In this document: piece by piece, positions 31,797 to 39,606 of the stretch
How the letters are laid out: every line of letters starts with the position of its first letter
Position numbering within the stretch: the first letter of the stretch is position 1
From: Bradyrhizobium xenonodulans
Lineage (GTDB): Bacteria > Pseudomonadota > Alphaproteobacteria > Rhizobiales > Xanthobacteraceae
Reading direction: 5' to 3'
DNA length: 64,000 bases
Assembly (NCBI RefSeq): GCF_027594865.1
Contig: NZ_CP089391.1
Coordinates: 3,874,501-3,938,500 of the forward strand
Notes under the pieces: generated by a model
Told to the model about the DNA's origin: nothing
The model's database searches: none
Seen by the model: the letters and a program-made list of their open reading frames with translations, nothing else
Position numbers and translations under genes: made by a program

Positions 31797-32051
31797 TCAT
31801 CCGCGCACTTGGCCGTGCCAGCGCGCGTCGTATTCCTGCTCCAGGGCCTTCAGCATTTCGGCCGAATGGAACACAGCGAACCTCAATTGATCGTCCCCGA
31901 TGCTGGCGTCGAACATCAGTTGTGCGGCGATGCCGGCCATCCTCATGCAGTCGCGCAGGTTGGTCTCCAGATCGCGGAACGCCTGAGCGTGCAGTTTGTC
32001 TACATTGACTGTCGATCGGTCCGGCGGCGGTAGCTCGACTACGTTGCTCAT
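31797..32051 (-). CDS. Hypothetical protein, 84 aa
   Basis: ATG 32051 has AGGAG upstream and overlaps the stop of the next gene (ATGA). The protein is helical: MSNVVELPPPDRSTVNVDKLHAQAFRDLETNLRDCMRMAGIAAQLMFDASIGDDQLRFAVFHSAEMLKALEQEYDARWHGQ. It is translationally coupled to the 174-aa gene, so the two likely work together. The family is unknown. Confidence 0.6.
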   Translation of the reverse strand: MSNVVELPPPDRSTVNVDKLHAQAFRDLETNLRDCMRMAGIAAQLMFDASIGDDQLRFAVFHSAEMLKALEQEYDARWHGQVRG

Positions 32052-32572
32052 GCCGAGCGCTCCTGGTAACGGCAATTGCGCTCAATCAGCTCGAACAGGG
32101 ATTGCAGGAATAAGACTTCGAAGTCTTGGAGATTGCGGCCCGATTCCCCATCGCCGTTCTGGTTCATCACCACCTTGGCGACGCTTGCGAGTGACCAGAT
32201 CTCGACTGTTCGGACAGCTTCTGCCTTGCGCATAAGGCGCGTGAGCTTGCGCAATGTGGCATCTTTTCGCTCGAACACGCCCTCGTTGACGATCTCAGCG
32301 ACTGTCGAATTGCCGGTGTGCTCAGCGATCCAGGCGCCGTTCAAGGAGCCATTGAGCGCCGTATAGGTCACCGCCGCTCGCATGATCTGGGATTGACGGT
32401 CGAGCTCCTCCTCGGATTGTGGCGCGACGGGAAGCGCCGTCACCTCGGCAACGTTGCTTGGAGGAAGGGCTACGGGAGGCGGCGCCACAGCGCGCGCGGC
32501 GGACAGGTCTATGACGTTGTTTGGGGACGAGCTTAGACGTGGCGTGCTATGCACGCTGTCAGCTTCGATCAT
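32048..32572 (-). CDS. Hypothetical protein, 174 aa
   Basis: The first gene of a two-gene leftward unit. The N-terminal 60 residues are Ser/Pro/Ala-rich and disordered; the C-terminal 110 are helical (EELDRQSQIMRAAVTYTALNGSLNGAWIAEHTGNSTVAEIVNEGVFERKDATLRKLTRLMRKAEAVRTVEIWSLASVAKVV). It is divergent from the ribbon-helix-helix gene, with the shared regulatory region between them. No known domain. Confidence 0.6.
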   Translation of the reverse strand: MIEADSVHSTPRLSSSPNNVIDLSAARAVAPPPVALPPSNVAEVTALPVAPQSEEELDRQSQIMRAAVTYTALNGSLNGAWIAEHTGNSTVAEIVNEGVFERKDATLRKLTRLMRKAEAVRTVEIWSLASVAKVVMNQNGDGESGRNLQDFEVLFLQSLFELIERNCRYQERSA

Positions 32573-32636
32573 GTGATTACACTCCTATGGTCGAGGTCAG
32601 AGCTCGGGGTGGAAGTGGCTGCTTCCCCTCGGCTCG

Positions 32637-32658
32637 TATTTTCTGTAAACTGAAAATA
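32637..32658. promoter_or_regulatory. Inverted repeat at the ribbon-helix-helix gene start
   Basis: TATTTTC (32637-32643) and GAAAATA (32652-32658) form an inverted repeat with an 8-nt spacer containing TGTAAAC, and a related CGTAAAC lies within the first codons. Its position over the start codon is that of an autoregulatory operator for a ribbon-helix-helix protein. Confidence 0.5.
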
Positions 32659-33050
32659 TGAAGAAATCAATTTCCGTAAACAAAAAATCACGAGGACGAC
32701 CGAAGAAGGCCGGTGGGGTTTACCCCGTCTCGGCGGTTCGGCTTTCCCCCGATGTTGGCGCCGCGGTCGACGTATGGGCTCGCGCCCAGGCAGACACCCC
32801 AACGCGCTCCGAGGCGATCCGCCGGCTGGTCGAGATCGGGCTAAAGGCAAAATCGGGCTCCCGGCGCGAGACCGAAGTCTCGAAAACTCGTAAGTCAGCA
32901 CAGGGGCGCGCTCGCGACATGGCGAGCGACACTATTGACGAGATGTCCGACGCCACAGCAAGCGCGGACGATCAAGCCAGCCGCAAGCGCCGGCTCATTA
33001 AGGGGCCCGAGGAATTCCGAAGGGTCCGACGCGACCGAACCGAGAAATGA
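32658..33050 (+). CDS. Ribbon-helix-helix DNA-binding protein with AT-hook-like tail
   Basis: 130 residues. It starts with a basic AT-hook-like stretch (KKSRGRPKKAGG), then a ribbon-helix-helix domain: beta strand VYPVSAVRLSPDVGAAVDVW, helices ARAQADTPTRSEAIRRLVEIGL. The C-terminal half is polar and charged. RHH proteins bind short inverted repeats as dimers. It is the only clear transcription factor in the left half of the element and is divergent from the 174/84-aa unit, so it probably represses both directions. Confidence 0.75.
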   Translation: MKKSISVNKKSRGRPKKAGGVYPVSAVRLSPDVGAAVDVWARAQADTPTRSEAIRRLVEIGLKAKSGSRRETEVSKTRKSAQGRARDMASDTIDEMSDATASADDQASRKRRLIKGPEEFRRVRRDRTEK

Positions 33051-33235
33051 CGGCTATACTGCGAGCCCACTTGCGCTCGCGACGGGGGCGCTCGAGTCGC
33101 GGCGGGTAAAAGGTCGAAGGTGCTAATCCACCGTTTTACAACTTGAGGAAAACAGGCTGTAGGTCAGCGGGTCTGTATTTTCCGAATCGATGTTCCATGC
33201 TCGCTCCCCTGAGGCTTTGTGTTGAGGGGTTAGGA

Positions 33236-33394
33236 GTGAGCCAGTTTGTATCCATGCTGCTGCTGGTCGCCGCGGTGGTTCTGACTGTCTGCTTCGGAGT
33301 GGCCGCCTGGCGCCTCTCGGCGGACAGAGACGCTGACGTCACCGCCACGATTCCGCATCAGGAATACGGCTGGAGGTCGAGGCCCAACAACTAA
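33236..33394 (+). CDS. Small membrane protein, 52 aa
   Basis: The GTG start at 33236 is favoured; an upstream ATG would add a basic segment. It has one hydrophobic helix (FVSMLLLVAAVVLTVCFGVAAW) followed by a polar tail (RLSADRDADVTATIPHQEYGW). Within the element it could be an accessory or exclusion protein, but this is unproved. Confidence 0.45.
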   Translation: MSQFVSMLLLVAAVVLTVCFGVAAWRLSADRDADVTATIPHQEYGWRSRPNN

Positions 33395-33452
33395 AGGCCC
33401 CTTGCGCTCGCCTTCTGGTTGAGCTTTGCTTTGGCCTGGGAGGATTGAGAAT

Positions 33453-34136
33453 ATGGACAAGCCAGTTTACAAATTCCTCAGGGCACGCGACGTCGATTCA
33501 ATGATGAGCGGAAGCGTCCTTATCCGGCCTCTCTCGTTCTATCGTCGCCTTGAGGAAGAAGGCGGAAAACCTTGGATTGGTGATCGACTCGAAAATCGAT
33601 CCGAGGTTTCGGTTGGCCACTTGAGCGACAAGACGCCCGAGCTATTGAAGCGTATTGCGCCAACGGGAATGCCCGCTGCGATTTCGCCGATGGATGGCGC
33701 AAAAGATTGGAGCGTCGATAACATCAACTTCACCTACGAATTCGCAAATGACCCTTGGGTTTTCTGCGCCTCTGATGGCGATCTAGAAGCTTTGACGAAG
33801 GTGATGTGCGGCGGCGGCGGCGATAGCTACGACGCCTGCGTGCGGATCAAGGATTTCAGTGCATTCCATAGGCATCTACACGAGCGCGGCCACGTTGACG
33901 GTGAGCCTTTGGCCAATCTCTTCAAAGCTAGCCACGCTGATCGAGTACGATATGATCGCGTCTCTATCGCTATTGAGGAAGGGCAGCCGCTGGTACCAAA
34001 CCCCTTTTTGAAGGACATCAAGTTTGCTGACCAAAGGGAAGCTCGATACGCGCTGCTGCCGGCCAATCCAATTGAGAAAGACACACTATTCGTGCGATTT
34101 TCCTCCCCTGACAATTATCTTGTAAGGGAGTTCTGA
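33453..34136 (+). CDS. Hypothetical protein, 227 aa, DUF2971-like pattern
   Basis: The start is ATG 33453 with GGGAGG upstream. The beginning (VYKFLRARDVDSMMSGSVLIRPLSFYRRLEEEG) and the end (FADQREARYALLPANPIEKDTLFVRF) resemble the K.....I...L.....  F.DP.E / FK...+W..E.EyR layout of DUF2971-type proteins found in defence contexts, but the resemblance is weak. It contains a Gly-run (MCGGGGD) near the middle. Base composition is lower in GC than neighbouring phage-like genes, suggesting cargo. No confirmed function. Confidence 0.5.
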   Translation: MDKPVYKFLRARDVDSMMSGSVLIRPLSFYRRLEEEGGKPWIGDRLENRSEVSVGHLSDKTPELLKRIAPTGMPAAISPMDGAKDWSVDNINFTYEFANDPWVFCASDGDLEALTKVMCGGGGDSYDACVRIKDFSAFHRHLHERGHVDGEPLANLFKASHADRVRYDRVSIAIEEGQPLVPNPFLKDIKFADQREARYALLPANPIEKDTLFVRFSSPDNYLVREF

Positions 34137-34193
34137 GGTCGCAGGTTGCACGCTCGCATGTAACTAGGGGGAAGCTGTCGCAGCTTGATTGAA

Positions 34194-34781
34194 ATGAAGT
34201 GGGTCACAACGCCAGAGTGGACAACCGCCGTTGCTACCGTCGTTCAAACGGTGGCAGTAGTTGCCACCGTGGGCGTCGCCGCTATCGAATACTTCGGCCA
34301 CAAAAAACAAGACGTTCGCACGGAGCGCGAGTCCGTAATAAAGCTTTTCGCGGAGGAGCCAGCCGAAGTTCAGAAGCTTCGCGAGTTGGCCTTTAAGCTT
34401 GCAGAATGTATCAAGGAGAACCCCGAAGATCCCTCTCTTGGCACCCATGGATGTCCGAATCCCTTTCCATCCGAGGATGAAGCATCGCAACAGCTTCAAC
34501 CCCTTTTGGCATACATCGGCAAAGTTTCTCTGTGCCGTCGGGCAGGCATTTGCGAGATCGAACTTTCAAACGTTCTGTACTGCGAAGATGCTAAAAACGC
34601 TGTGGTCGTCACTCAAAGACACCCGGGCATCCTCGTAATTGAAACCGCTCCTCGAAAGGATATGATCGACTACACAGCGTTTTACGATGACTGTCAGAGG
34701 GTTGTTTTAAGACCGCGTCCCACGGCCCGTATGACTAATGAAAGAGATAGTTCCGGAAGCGTGGCGGGCGCAAAGCCTTAG
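34194..34781 (+). CDS. Membrane-anchored hypothetical protein, 195 aa
   Basis: The ATG at 34194 is chosen; a TTG at 34185 would add three residues. One transmembrane helix near the N-terminus (TTAVATVVQTVAVVATVGVAAIEYF) precedes a soluble cytoplasmic domain with several cysteines (GTHGCPNPF, LCRRAGICEIELSNVLYC). The next gene upstream on the same strand ends 57 bases before. Membrane-anchored partners next to unknown cargo proteins are common in anti-phage modules, but that is inference only. Confidence 0.5.
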   Translation: MKWVTTPEWTTAVATVVQTVAVVATVGVAAIEYFGHKKQDVRTERESVIKLFAEEPAEVQKLRELAFKLAECIKENPEDPSLGTHGCPNPFPSEDEASQQLQPLLAYIGKVSLCRRAGICEIELSNVLYCEDAKNAVVVTQRHPGILVIETAPRKDMIDYTAFYDDCQRVVLRPRPTARMTNERDSSGSVAGAKP

Positions 34782-34825
34782 CTATGCTTGGCGCGGCCTG
34801 ATAAGCACGACTTCGAGGCGCTTCT

Positions 34826-35317
34826 CTATTCCGCAGCATTCGGCGTCACGTCGATCGTCAGCCCGGCCTCGTCGGCCGCCGGCAGTGGCGCGGGCTGGTG
34901 CTCGATCGTCTGATTGCCGACATCTGCCACCACTTTGCTGGTGTTGCTGTGATTCACGACAATAACGAACCCCGGCACGCGAGGCCGCTCTTGCGCGAGC
35001 AACGGTTTGTTCTCAGGTGAGATGCCGGCCAGACCGAGCATGAATGTGCTAGCACGGTCGCGTACCATGGCGTTATCGCAATCGAGGAGCTCGGTCTTAA
35101 CAGCACCGGCCCGCGCTGCCGAGATCGATAGGTTTCGGAGCGTTCGATTTCTCAGGACTTCCGCAATGTGAGGTTTTCCGAGCTCGCGCGATAGGTGCTC
35201 CCGGCTGAGGCCTGCTTTCCTCGCCGCCGCCGCGATCGTCTTGACGTCGCCGGACACAAGGGCCTCGATAGCCTTCCGGACATTTGCCGTGATCGGCTTT
35301 CGCTTCTCTTTGGTCAT
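34826..35317 (-). CDS. DNA-binding-like phage protein, paralogue B
   Basis: 163 residues. The N-terminal 100 form a helix-turn-helix-like domain (VRKAIEALVSGDVKTIAAAARKAGLSREHLSRELGKPHIAEVLRNRTLRNLSISAARAGAVKTELLD), a pattern seen in small terminase-like or regulatory phage proteins. The C-terminus is variable, with a short beta hairpin (GFVIVVNHS). It is a tandem paralogue of the gene immediately upstream, and their reading frames overlap by 4 bases (ATGA). A role in DNA recognition is plausible; it is not proved to be a terminase. Confidence 0.55.
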   Translation of the reverse strand: MTKEKRKPITANVRKAIEALVSGDVKTIAAAARKAGLSREHLSRELGKPHIAEVLRNRTLRNLSISAARAGAVKTELLDCDNAMVRDRASTFMLGLAGISPENKPLLAQERPRVPGFVIVVNHSNTSKVVADVGNQTIEHQPAPLPAADEAGLTIDVTPNAAE

Positions 35318-35757
35318 GGCGAAATTATCTTCATGGGCTCGCCGTCGTTCGGTTCGGTCAGGTCGATGACGTAGCCGGCGCGGATGTTGACGTTCACGCT
35401 GACGCTCGGCTGTGGGGTCGGCGCGATGCCAGCCACCCCCAAGACGAAGGTGGATGCTCGGTCGGCAACCATTCCGTTCTCGCTATCGAGTAGCCTGACC
35501 TTCGTGGCGCCGGCCTTCATCGCATTGATCGACAGATTGGCGAGCGTTTTGTCGCGCATAACCTGGGCAATGTGAGGCTTACGGAGCTCGCGGGACAGAT
35601 GCTCACGAGACAAGCCGACGCGTTTGGCGGCTGCCGTAATGTCCTTCGCATCCCCGCTCACCATGAGGTCGATGCCCGTCCGCACCTTCTTGGAGATCGG
35701 TTTAGGCCGCTCCGGCTTCTCCGTCGAGGCCGTGGGAACGGGAATATTGCGGGTCAT
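35314..35757 (-). CDS. DNA-binding-like phage protein, paralogue A
   Basis: 147 residues. Its core (VRTGIDLMVSGDAKDITAAAKRVGLSREHLSRELRKPHIAQVMRDKTLANLSINAMKAGATKVRLLDSENGMVADRASTFVLGVAGIAP) aligns residue by residue with the downstream gene, including SREHLSREL.KPHIA and RASTF.LG.AGI.P. The tandem duplication with overlapping frames suggests two subunits of one complex or successive diversification. The helical first part looks like a homeodomain-type DNA binder. Confidence 0.55.
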   Translation of the reverse strand: MTRNIPVPTASTEKPERPKPISKKVRTGIDLMVSGDAKDITAAAKRVGLSREHLSRELRKPHIAQVMRDKTLANLSINAMKAGATKVRLLDSENGMVADRASTFVLGVAGIAPTPQPSVSVNVNIRAGYVIDLTEPNDGEPMKIISP

Positions 35758-35801
35758 TTAGGTCTCCATGGATTCCAAGCGACTTTTCGTTGAGCGCCAC
35801 C

Positions 35802-37610
35802 TCAATTGTACTGTCCGCCCGTGGCGGTCGCTCCAGCGATAGTTCCCGGGAAATAGCTGGCGCCACCACCGGCGGTGTCGATCAGGCCGAGGTTTCGAGC
35901 AATGTAGCGCGTGCCGGTCACAGTCCCCGTAACGCTGTAGGTATCGCCTTGGACCAGGATCTGACCGCCGTCAGCGAGGCCGAATGCGCTCGCGAACGTT
36001 GGATTTCCGCTGATATTGATGGTCTGGTTCTGCACGCCAACGATACCGAGGCCGTTGACGTTGTAGTGCGCCGACGCGCCGCCAGTGATCTTGTAACTGT
36101 CGTTGAAGGCGTCGATTTCAGCAGCGTTGAAAGCTCTCATATGGACGCCGCTTCCGACCGCGCCGAAGTTGACATTTGACACTCGCACGTAATTGCCCGC
36201 GCCGAGCACACGAATTGCATCGCCGCCGGTCGTCGTCATTTTCAGGTTCTTGATCCAGACGCTGATCGGCGAGCCTGTTTCGAACCAGCGGAAGCTATCG
36301 GAGGCGCCTGTGCTGAGCAGCACGTTGTCGGGCGTGGTGGCATTGCCGTTGATGGTGACACCAAGATAAGGCGCATTCATCGGGCCGAGCGTAGAATTCA
36401 GACCGCTCGAATAGAGGCCATCTGCAAGTTGCAGTGTCACAGCTTGGCCGGCAAGGTCTGTGCTGGTGCAAATCGTGGTCCATGCGGCGGTGAGCGTTTG
36501 GAATGCGCCAGATCCTGTTGCAAGACCGTCGTTGGCATCGTTCCCGTTCAAGGGATCAACGTGCATCGTTTGGCTGCCCGGCAGCTTCCATCGTCCCGGT
36601 GGCAACAATTGCCATGCATTATTCTGCGCGTAAATGATCGCCGTTTGAAGCGGCCACAGGATGAAATTCGAGTAGCCACTGATCGCCAGCTTTTTGCCGC
36701 GGCTGGTATCTTCGTTGACGACGAGGAAGGCGCAGGTCGAGGAGTATCCGGAGGCGGCAGTAAGCGTGAGCGTGAACAGCGTTCCTCCGCCGAGGGCGAG
36801 CGTGCTTCCGCAATCATTTGCTGACGCGGAATAGTTCGCGATCTGAGCGAGACGGACGTTCGTCAGCATAGTGCTGCACGAAGGACAGCCGATATTTAGC
36901 GGATTGGTCCCCGTGACCTGGATAGGGCCGCTTCCGACGATGTTGTTGCTGATCGTCGTCGGGTTGGTGCCCGTGAAGGCGATGCCGTTGCCGGCCACGA
37001 AGGTTGAGTTCGGCACCGAGACGCAACTCGTGAGATTGCCGCCGCTGTTGAAGCATGCGCCCTGGTTGGCGCGCGCGGCCAGCACAGGCAGCGTCGCCAG
37101 CGTCTCGCCCGGTGGCACGCGGGGAATGCGGCCGGTGACGTCGTTGATCTTGTCCCAGGTTTCGCGGTTCTGCGCCGTGAGATCGGTCAGCACCTGGTTG
37201 AGGTCGCGGGCAGCGACGCCGCGGCTTTCCGAGAACTGGCTGGTGCGGCGCGGCCGCCGTGCGCCGACGATCTGCACCGTGCCGGTCTGCACCTGCGTGA
37301 AGGTCAGCACTGCATCGGAGATCGGGCGCGGGATGGTTGCGAGCGAGCCGGTCGGGCTGGTGATGGTCCAGTTGCCGGACTGCGGGATCAGCGCGCCATT
37401 GACCCAGACCTCGATCCAGTTCGCATAATCGGTGCTGTCGCCGTAGAGCGCGAAGCCGACATTGCAGGCGCATGTCGAGGCGGTGATCGAGTAGGACGTT
37501 CGCCGCTCGGTGTCCGGAAGCGCCGGCACCGGCGGCGGGACCTGGGCGAAAGCCGGAGCTAGGCCGGCCATCAGGGCGAATGCGAGGATGAGGCGGCAGG
37601 CGAGGCGCAT
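35802..37610 (-). CDS. Tailspike/tail-fibre-like protein with an N-terminal signal peptide
   Basis: The start at ATG 37610 gives 602 residues. The first 22 are a signal peptide (MRLACRLILAFALMAGLAPAFA). Residues 25-180 resemble the head-binding domain of podovirus tail fibres (DTERRTSYSITAST... GDSTDYANWIEVWVNGALI... RTSQFSESRGVAARDLNQVLTDLTAQNRETWDKIND). The middle has repeats like a shaft; the C-terminal third from HVDPLNGNDANDG is a predicted right-handed beta-helix (GAGNYVRVSNVNFGAVGSGVHM...), as in tailspikes. A Sec signal on a tail protein is unusual. A surface-exported spike or a virion adsorption module are both possible. Confidence 0.65.
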   Translation of the reverse strand: MRLACRLILAFALMAGLAPAFAQVPPPVPALPDTERRTSYSITASTCACNVGFALYGDSTDYANWIEVWVNGALIPQSGNWTITSPTGSLATIPRPISDAVLTFTQVQTGTVQIVGARRPRRTSQFSESRGVAARDLNQVLTDLTAQNRETWDKINDVTGRIPRVPPGETLATLPVLAARANQGACFNSGGNLTSCVSVPNSTFVAGNGIAFTGTNPTTISNNIVGSGPIQVTGTNPLNIGCPSCSTMLTNVRLAQIANYSASANDCGSTLALGGGTLFTLTLTAASGYSSTCAFLVVNEDTSRGKKLAISGYSNFILWPLQTAIIYAQNNAWQLLPPGRWKLPGSQTMHVDPLNGNDANDGLATGSGAFQTLTAAWTTICTSTDLAGQAVTLQLADGLYSSGLNSTLGPMNAPYLGVTINGNATTPDNVLLSTGASDSFRWFETGSPISVWIKNLKMTTTGGDAIRVLGAGNYVRVSNVNFGAVGSGVHMRAFNAAEIDAFNDSYKITGGASAHYNVNGLGIVGVQNQTINISGNPTFASAFGLADGGQILVQGDTYSVTGTVTGTRYIARNLGLIDTAGGGASYFPGTIAGATATGGQYN

Positions 37611-37808
37611 CAGTCGGGGGCTCCACGGTGCAGCCCGGTCGGAAAGCCCTGCGCGTGAAGGGTGATCTTGAGGATCACCGGGGGCACCGTGGAGGTTCAG
37701 AAATTCGGCGTCCGCGCATTCGCTTTCCGAGCGAGCGATGCGGGGACCGTGAGTCTTTAGAGGGATGGCTCGCAACGCACTGGAGTGGAGCGCGCCGGCG
37801 GGAGATCT

Positions 37809-38363
37809 TCAGCCGAAGCTGTGGCCGCGCTTCTCTTGAATCACACGCAGATGCGCATGTCCGGCGATCTCGCGCGCTGGTACGACGGGCTGTTCATGCA
37901 CCAGGCGGGGCGGACTTAGCCGCCGTGCTGGGGCTCGCGATTTTACCGGCTTCAAGCTTTCACGAGCCGCGGCGGCAGCCGCAGTTAGACCTTGGATAAT
38001 TTCTTCCATGATCAACGGTCGGCATCGATCGAGCAAGGCCTTGCTGACCCGTCCCTTCTCAAGCCGAACGTTCGATGTGTTGCGACCTTCCCAGTGCTCG
38101 CGAACCTTCTCCTCTTGCTCGGGATCGGGGACCAGCACCAACTTCATCGCCATGATCGAGAGCAGCATCTGCATCATGAAGGGTGACATGCCCTTCTCGC
38201 GGCGCGGGCCGATCACGCGCTCAACGTGGCCTCGCGTGAAGCCTCCGAGCTCGTCGATGGTCGGGAACGACAAATTCCGCACCTCCTTGGCGGTGCGCAT
38301 GGCCTCGATCAGATCGTCCTGGGTGCGGATGGTGGCGATGATGGCGAGTTCGCTGAGGCTCAT
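37809..38363 (-). CDS. Hypothetical protein, 184 aa, HTH-like N-terminal half
   Basis: Residues 10-90 are helical and resemble a helix-turn-helix (TQDDLIEAMRTAKEVRNLSFPTIDELGGFTRGHVERVIGPRREKGMSPFMMQMLLSIMAMKLVLVPD), with GFTRGHVERVIG as the likely recognition helix. The C-terminus is a basic Ala/Arg/Pro-rich tail. It lies 3 bases beyond the stop of the 168-aa gene upstream. Regulatory function is plausible. Confidence 0.5.
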   Translation of the reverse strand: MSLSELAIIATIRTQDDLIEAMRTAKEVRNLSFPTIDELGGFTRGHVERVIGPRREKGMSPFMMQMLLSIMAMKLVLVPDPEQEEKVREHWEGRNTSNVRLEKGRVSKALLDRCRPLIMEEIIQGLTAAAAAARESLKPVKSRAPARRLSPPRLVHEQPVVPAREIAGHAHLRVIQEKRGHSFG

Positions 38364-38366
38364 GCC

Positions 38367-38873
38367 TCACCCCACGGCTGCGCGGATCGGTGAAGGCACT
38401 GCCGGTTCAGGGCGGCGGCCCAGCAGGCGCTCCTGCGGCACCGCACCCGTCAAGCCGTCATCCAGGTACAGGCGGCCAGCGCGCCACGGGGACTGCGGCA
38501 GACGCGATTTCTGATGCGACGTGAAATATTCACGGATCCGGCTTGCGGTCTCGTTCAAGGGGACCATCGACGCGTGCGGCCATGCCGTGGTTTCGATCTC
38601 CTCGCCGGCGGCAATCGGGCGCTCCGCGAATTGCCACATGTGCGTGTCCGAGCAGGACGTGAACGGCGGTTCCTGCCGATGGCGCGCATACTGCGACGGC
38701 CGCAAATCGATCGAGGCACGATAGCGCGGCGGCTCGCGGTCCCAGCCAGGCGGTAGCGGCTTGGCGAAAGACCACTCGCCGCGCGAATTGCGGGCCAAGT
38801 GATCCGCATGCACATGCTCGAGGGTGCGGGCTTCGCCCGTGGACTGGTTGTAGATCGTCGCTGTATCGGTCAT
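38367..38873 (-). CDS. Hypothetical protein, 168 aa
   Basis: The start at ATG 38873 is preferred over a TTG-type extension. It is a soluble protein: MTDTATIYNQSTGEARTLEHVHADHLARNSRGEWSFAKPLPPGWDREPPRYRASIDLRPSQYARHRQEPPFTSCSDTHMWQF and a C-terminal tail. No recognised domain. It forms a leftward run with the neighbouring genes. Confidence 0.5.
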   Translation of the reverse strand: MTDTATIYNQSTGEARTLEHVHADHLARNSRGEWSFAKPLPPGWDREPPRYRASIDLRPSQYARHRQEPPFTSCSDTHMWQFAERPIAAGEEIETTAWPHASMVPLNETASRIREYFTSHQKSRLPQSPWRAGRLYLDDGLTGAVPQERLLGRRPEPAVPSPIRAAVG

Positions 38874-38889
38874 CGGCTGGGCTCCTAGA

Positions 38890-39087
38890 TCAGTTCTGGC
38901 GTTGACGGCCGTCGATGCCGGGCGGGTTCTTCGCAATCCGCTCGGCCTCGCGCGAGGTCTCGGTAGAACCGCCTCCGCCGGGGCTGTGGTGGTGAGGACC
39001 GCTTTGCTTGTCCCCGTCGGAAAACCGCTGAATCTGGCGGGACGGCGCCTTCGGCGGATCGGGGTGGCGAACGATTTTATGGGCCAT
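38890..39087 (-). CDS. Small hypothetical protein, 65 aa
   Basis: A polar, His/Gly/Ser-rich protein (MAHKIVRHPDPPKAPSRQIQRFSDGDKQSGPHHHSPGGGGSTETSREAERIAKNPPGIDGRQRQN), apparently disordered. Its first codons overlap the end of the upstream gene by 11 bases, which favours real coupling in the cassette. The function is unknown. Confidence 0.45.
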   Translation of the reverse strand: MAHKIVRHPDPPKAPSRQIQRFSDGDKQSGPHHHSPGGGGSTETSREAERIAKNPPGIDGRQRQN

Positions 39088-39307
39088 CGTTTGACTCCGG
39101 TTTCAGCGCGCCGACGATCGGCACGGCATTCAGTTCGGCCTCGCGGCGCATGTTGGCCTCGGCCCTCGCCAGCACTTCGTCAGTCCATGGCTCATAGGAC
39201 CATTCCAGCGGGTGGTTCGACACCGCGGACGCTGCATCCACGCCGTTCATCACCGTCGCGCCGGTGGCCCGGTGGTAGACCGTGCGCGGCTGGATCAGCG
39301 ACGTCAT
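39077..39307 (-). CDS. Small hypothetical protein, 76 aa
   Basis: ATG 39307 overlaps the upstream stop (ATGA). The protein starts MTSLIQPRTVYHRATGATVMNGVDAASAVSNHPLEW and continues with a helical stretch (PWTDEVLARAEANMRREAEL). No family is recognised. It belongs to a run of overlapping small genes. Confidence 0.5.
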   Translation of the reverse strand: MTSLIQPRTVYHRATGATVMNGVDAASAVSNHPLEWSYEPWTDEVLARAEANMRREAELNAVPIVGALKPESNDGP

Positions 39308-39606
39308 GCGCGCCTCGGCTGGTTGGCAAGCTCCAGGGCCGACGGAGTCCGGAAGTGCGTGCGGTCGAAGCCCGAGCCCGGTCCCTTGATCGCGTCCTCC
39401 GAGAACTCGAAGTAGCCGACAACATGCCCGCCCGAGCACTTCAGCTCGCGCTGCTCCGGCTTGTCGATCGGCGCACCGCTCGCAATGACGTGCGCGGCCC
39501 GATGCAACAGAGCCGCGACCTCGTGCGCCTCGGCCGCCGCTGTCTCTCCGAACGAGCCGGTGCGCCGGGTCAGGGTCAAGCGAAAGAACAGCGTAGGCTC
39601 AGACAT
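39304..39606 (-). CDS. Hypothetical protein, 100 aa
   Basis: ATG 39606 is preceded by GGGAGG inside the end of the upstream frame. It is a soluble alpha/beta protein (TLFFRLTLTRRTGSFGETAAAEAHEVAALLHRAAHVIASGAPIDKPEQRELKCSGGHVVGYFEFSEDAI). No known motif. Overlapping starts and stops with its neighbours indicate a translationally coupled phage-type cassette. Confidence 0.55.
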   Translation of the reverse strand: MSEPTLFFRLTLTRRTGSFGETAAAEAHEVAALLHRAAHVIASGAPIDKPEQRELKCSGGHVVGYFEFSEDAIKGPGSGFDRTHFRTPSALELANQPRRA

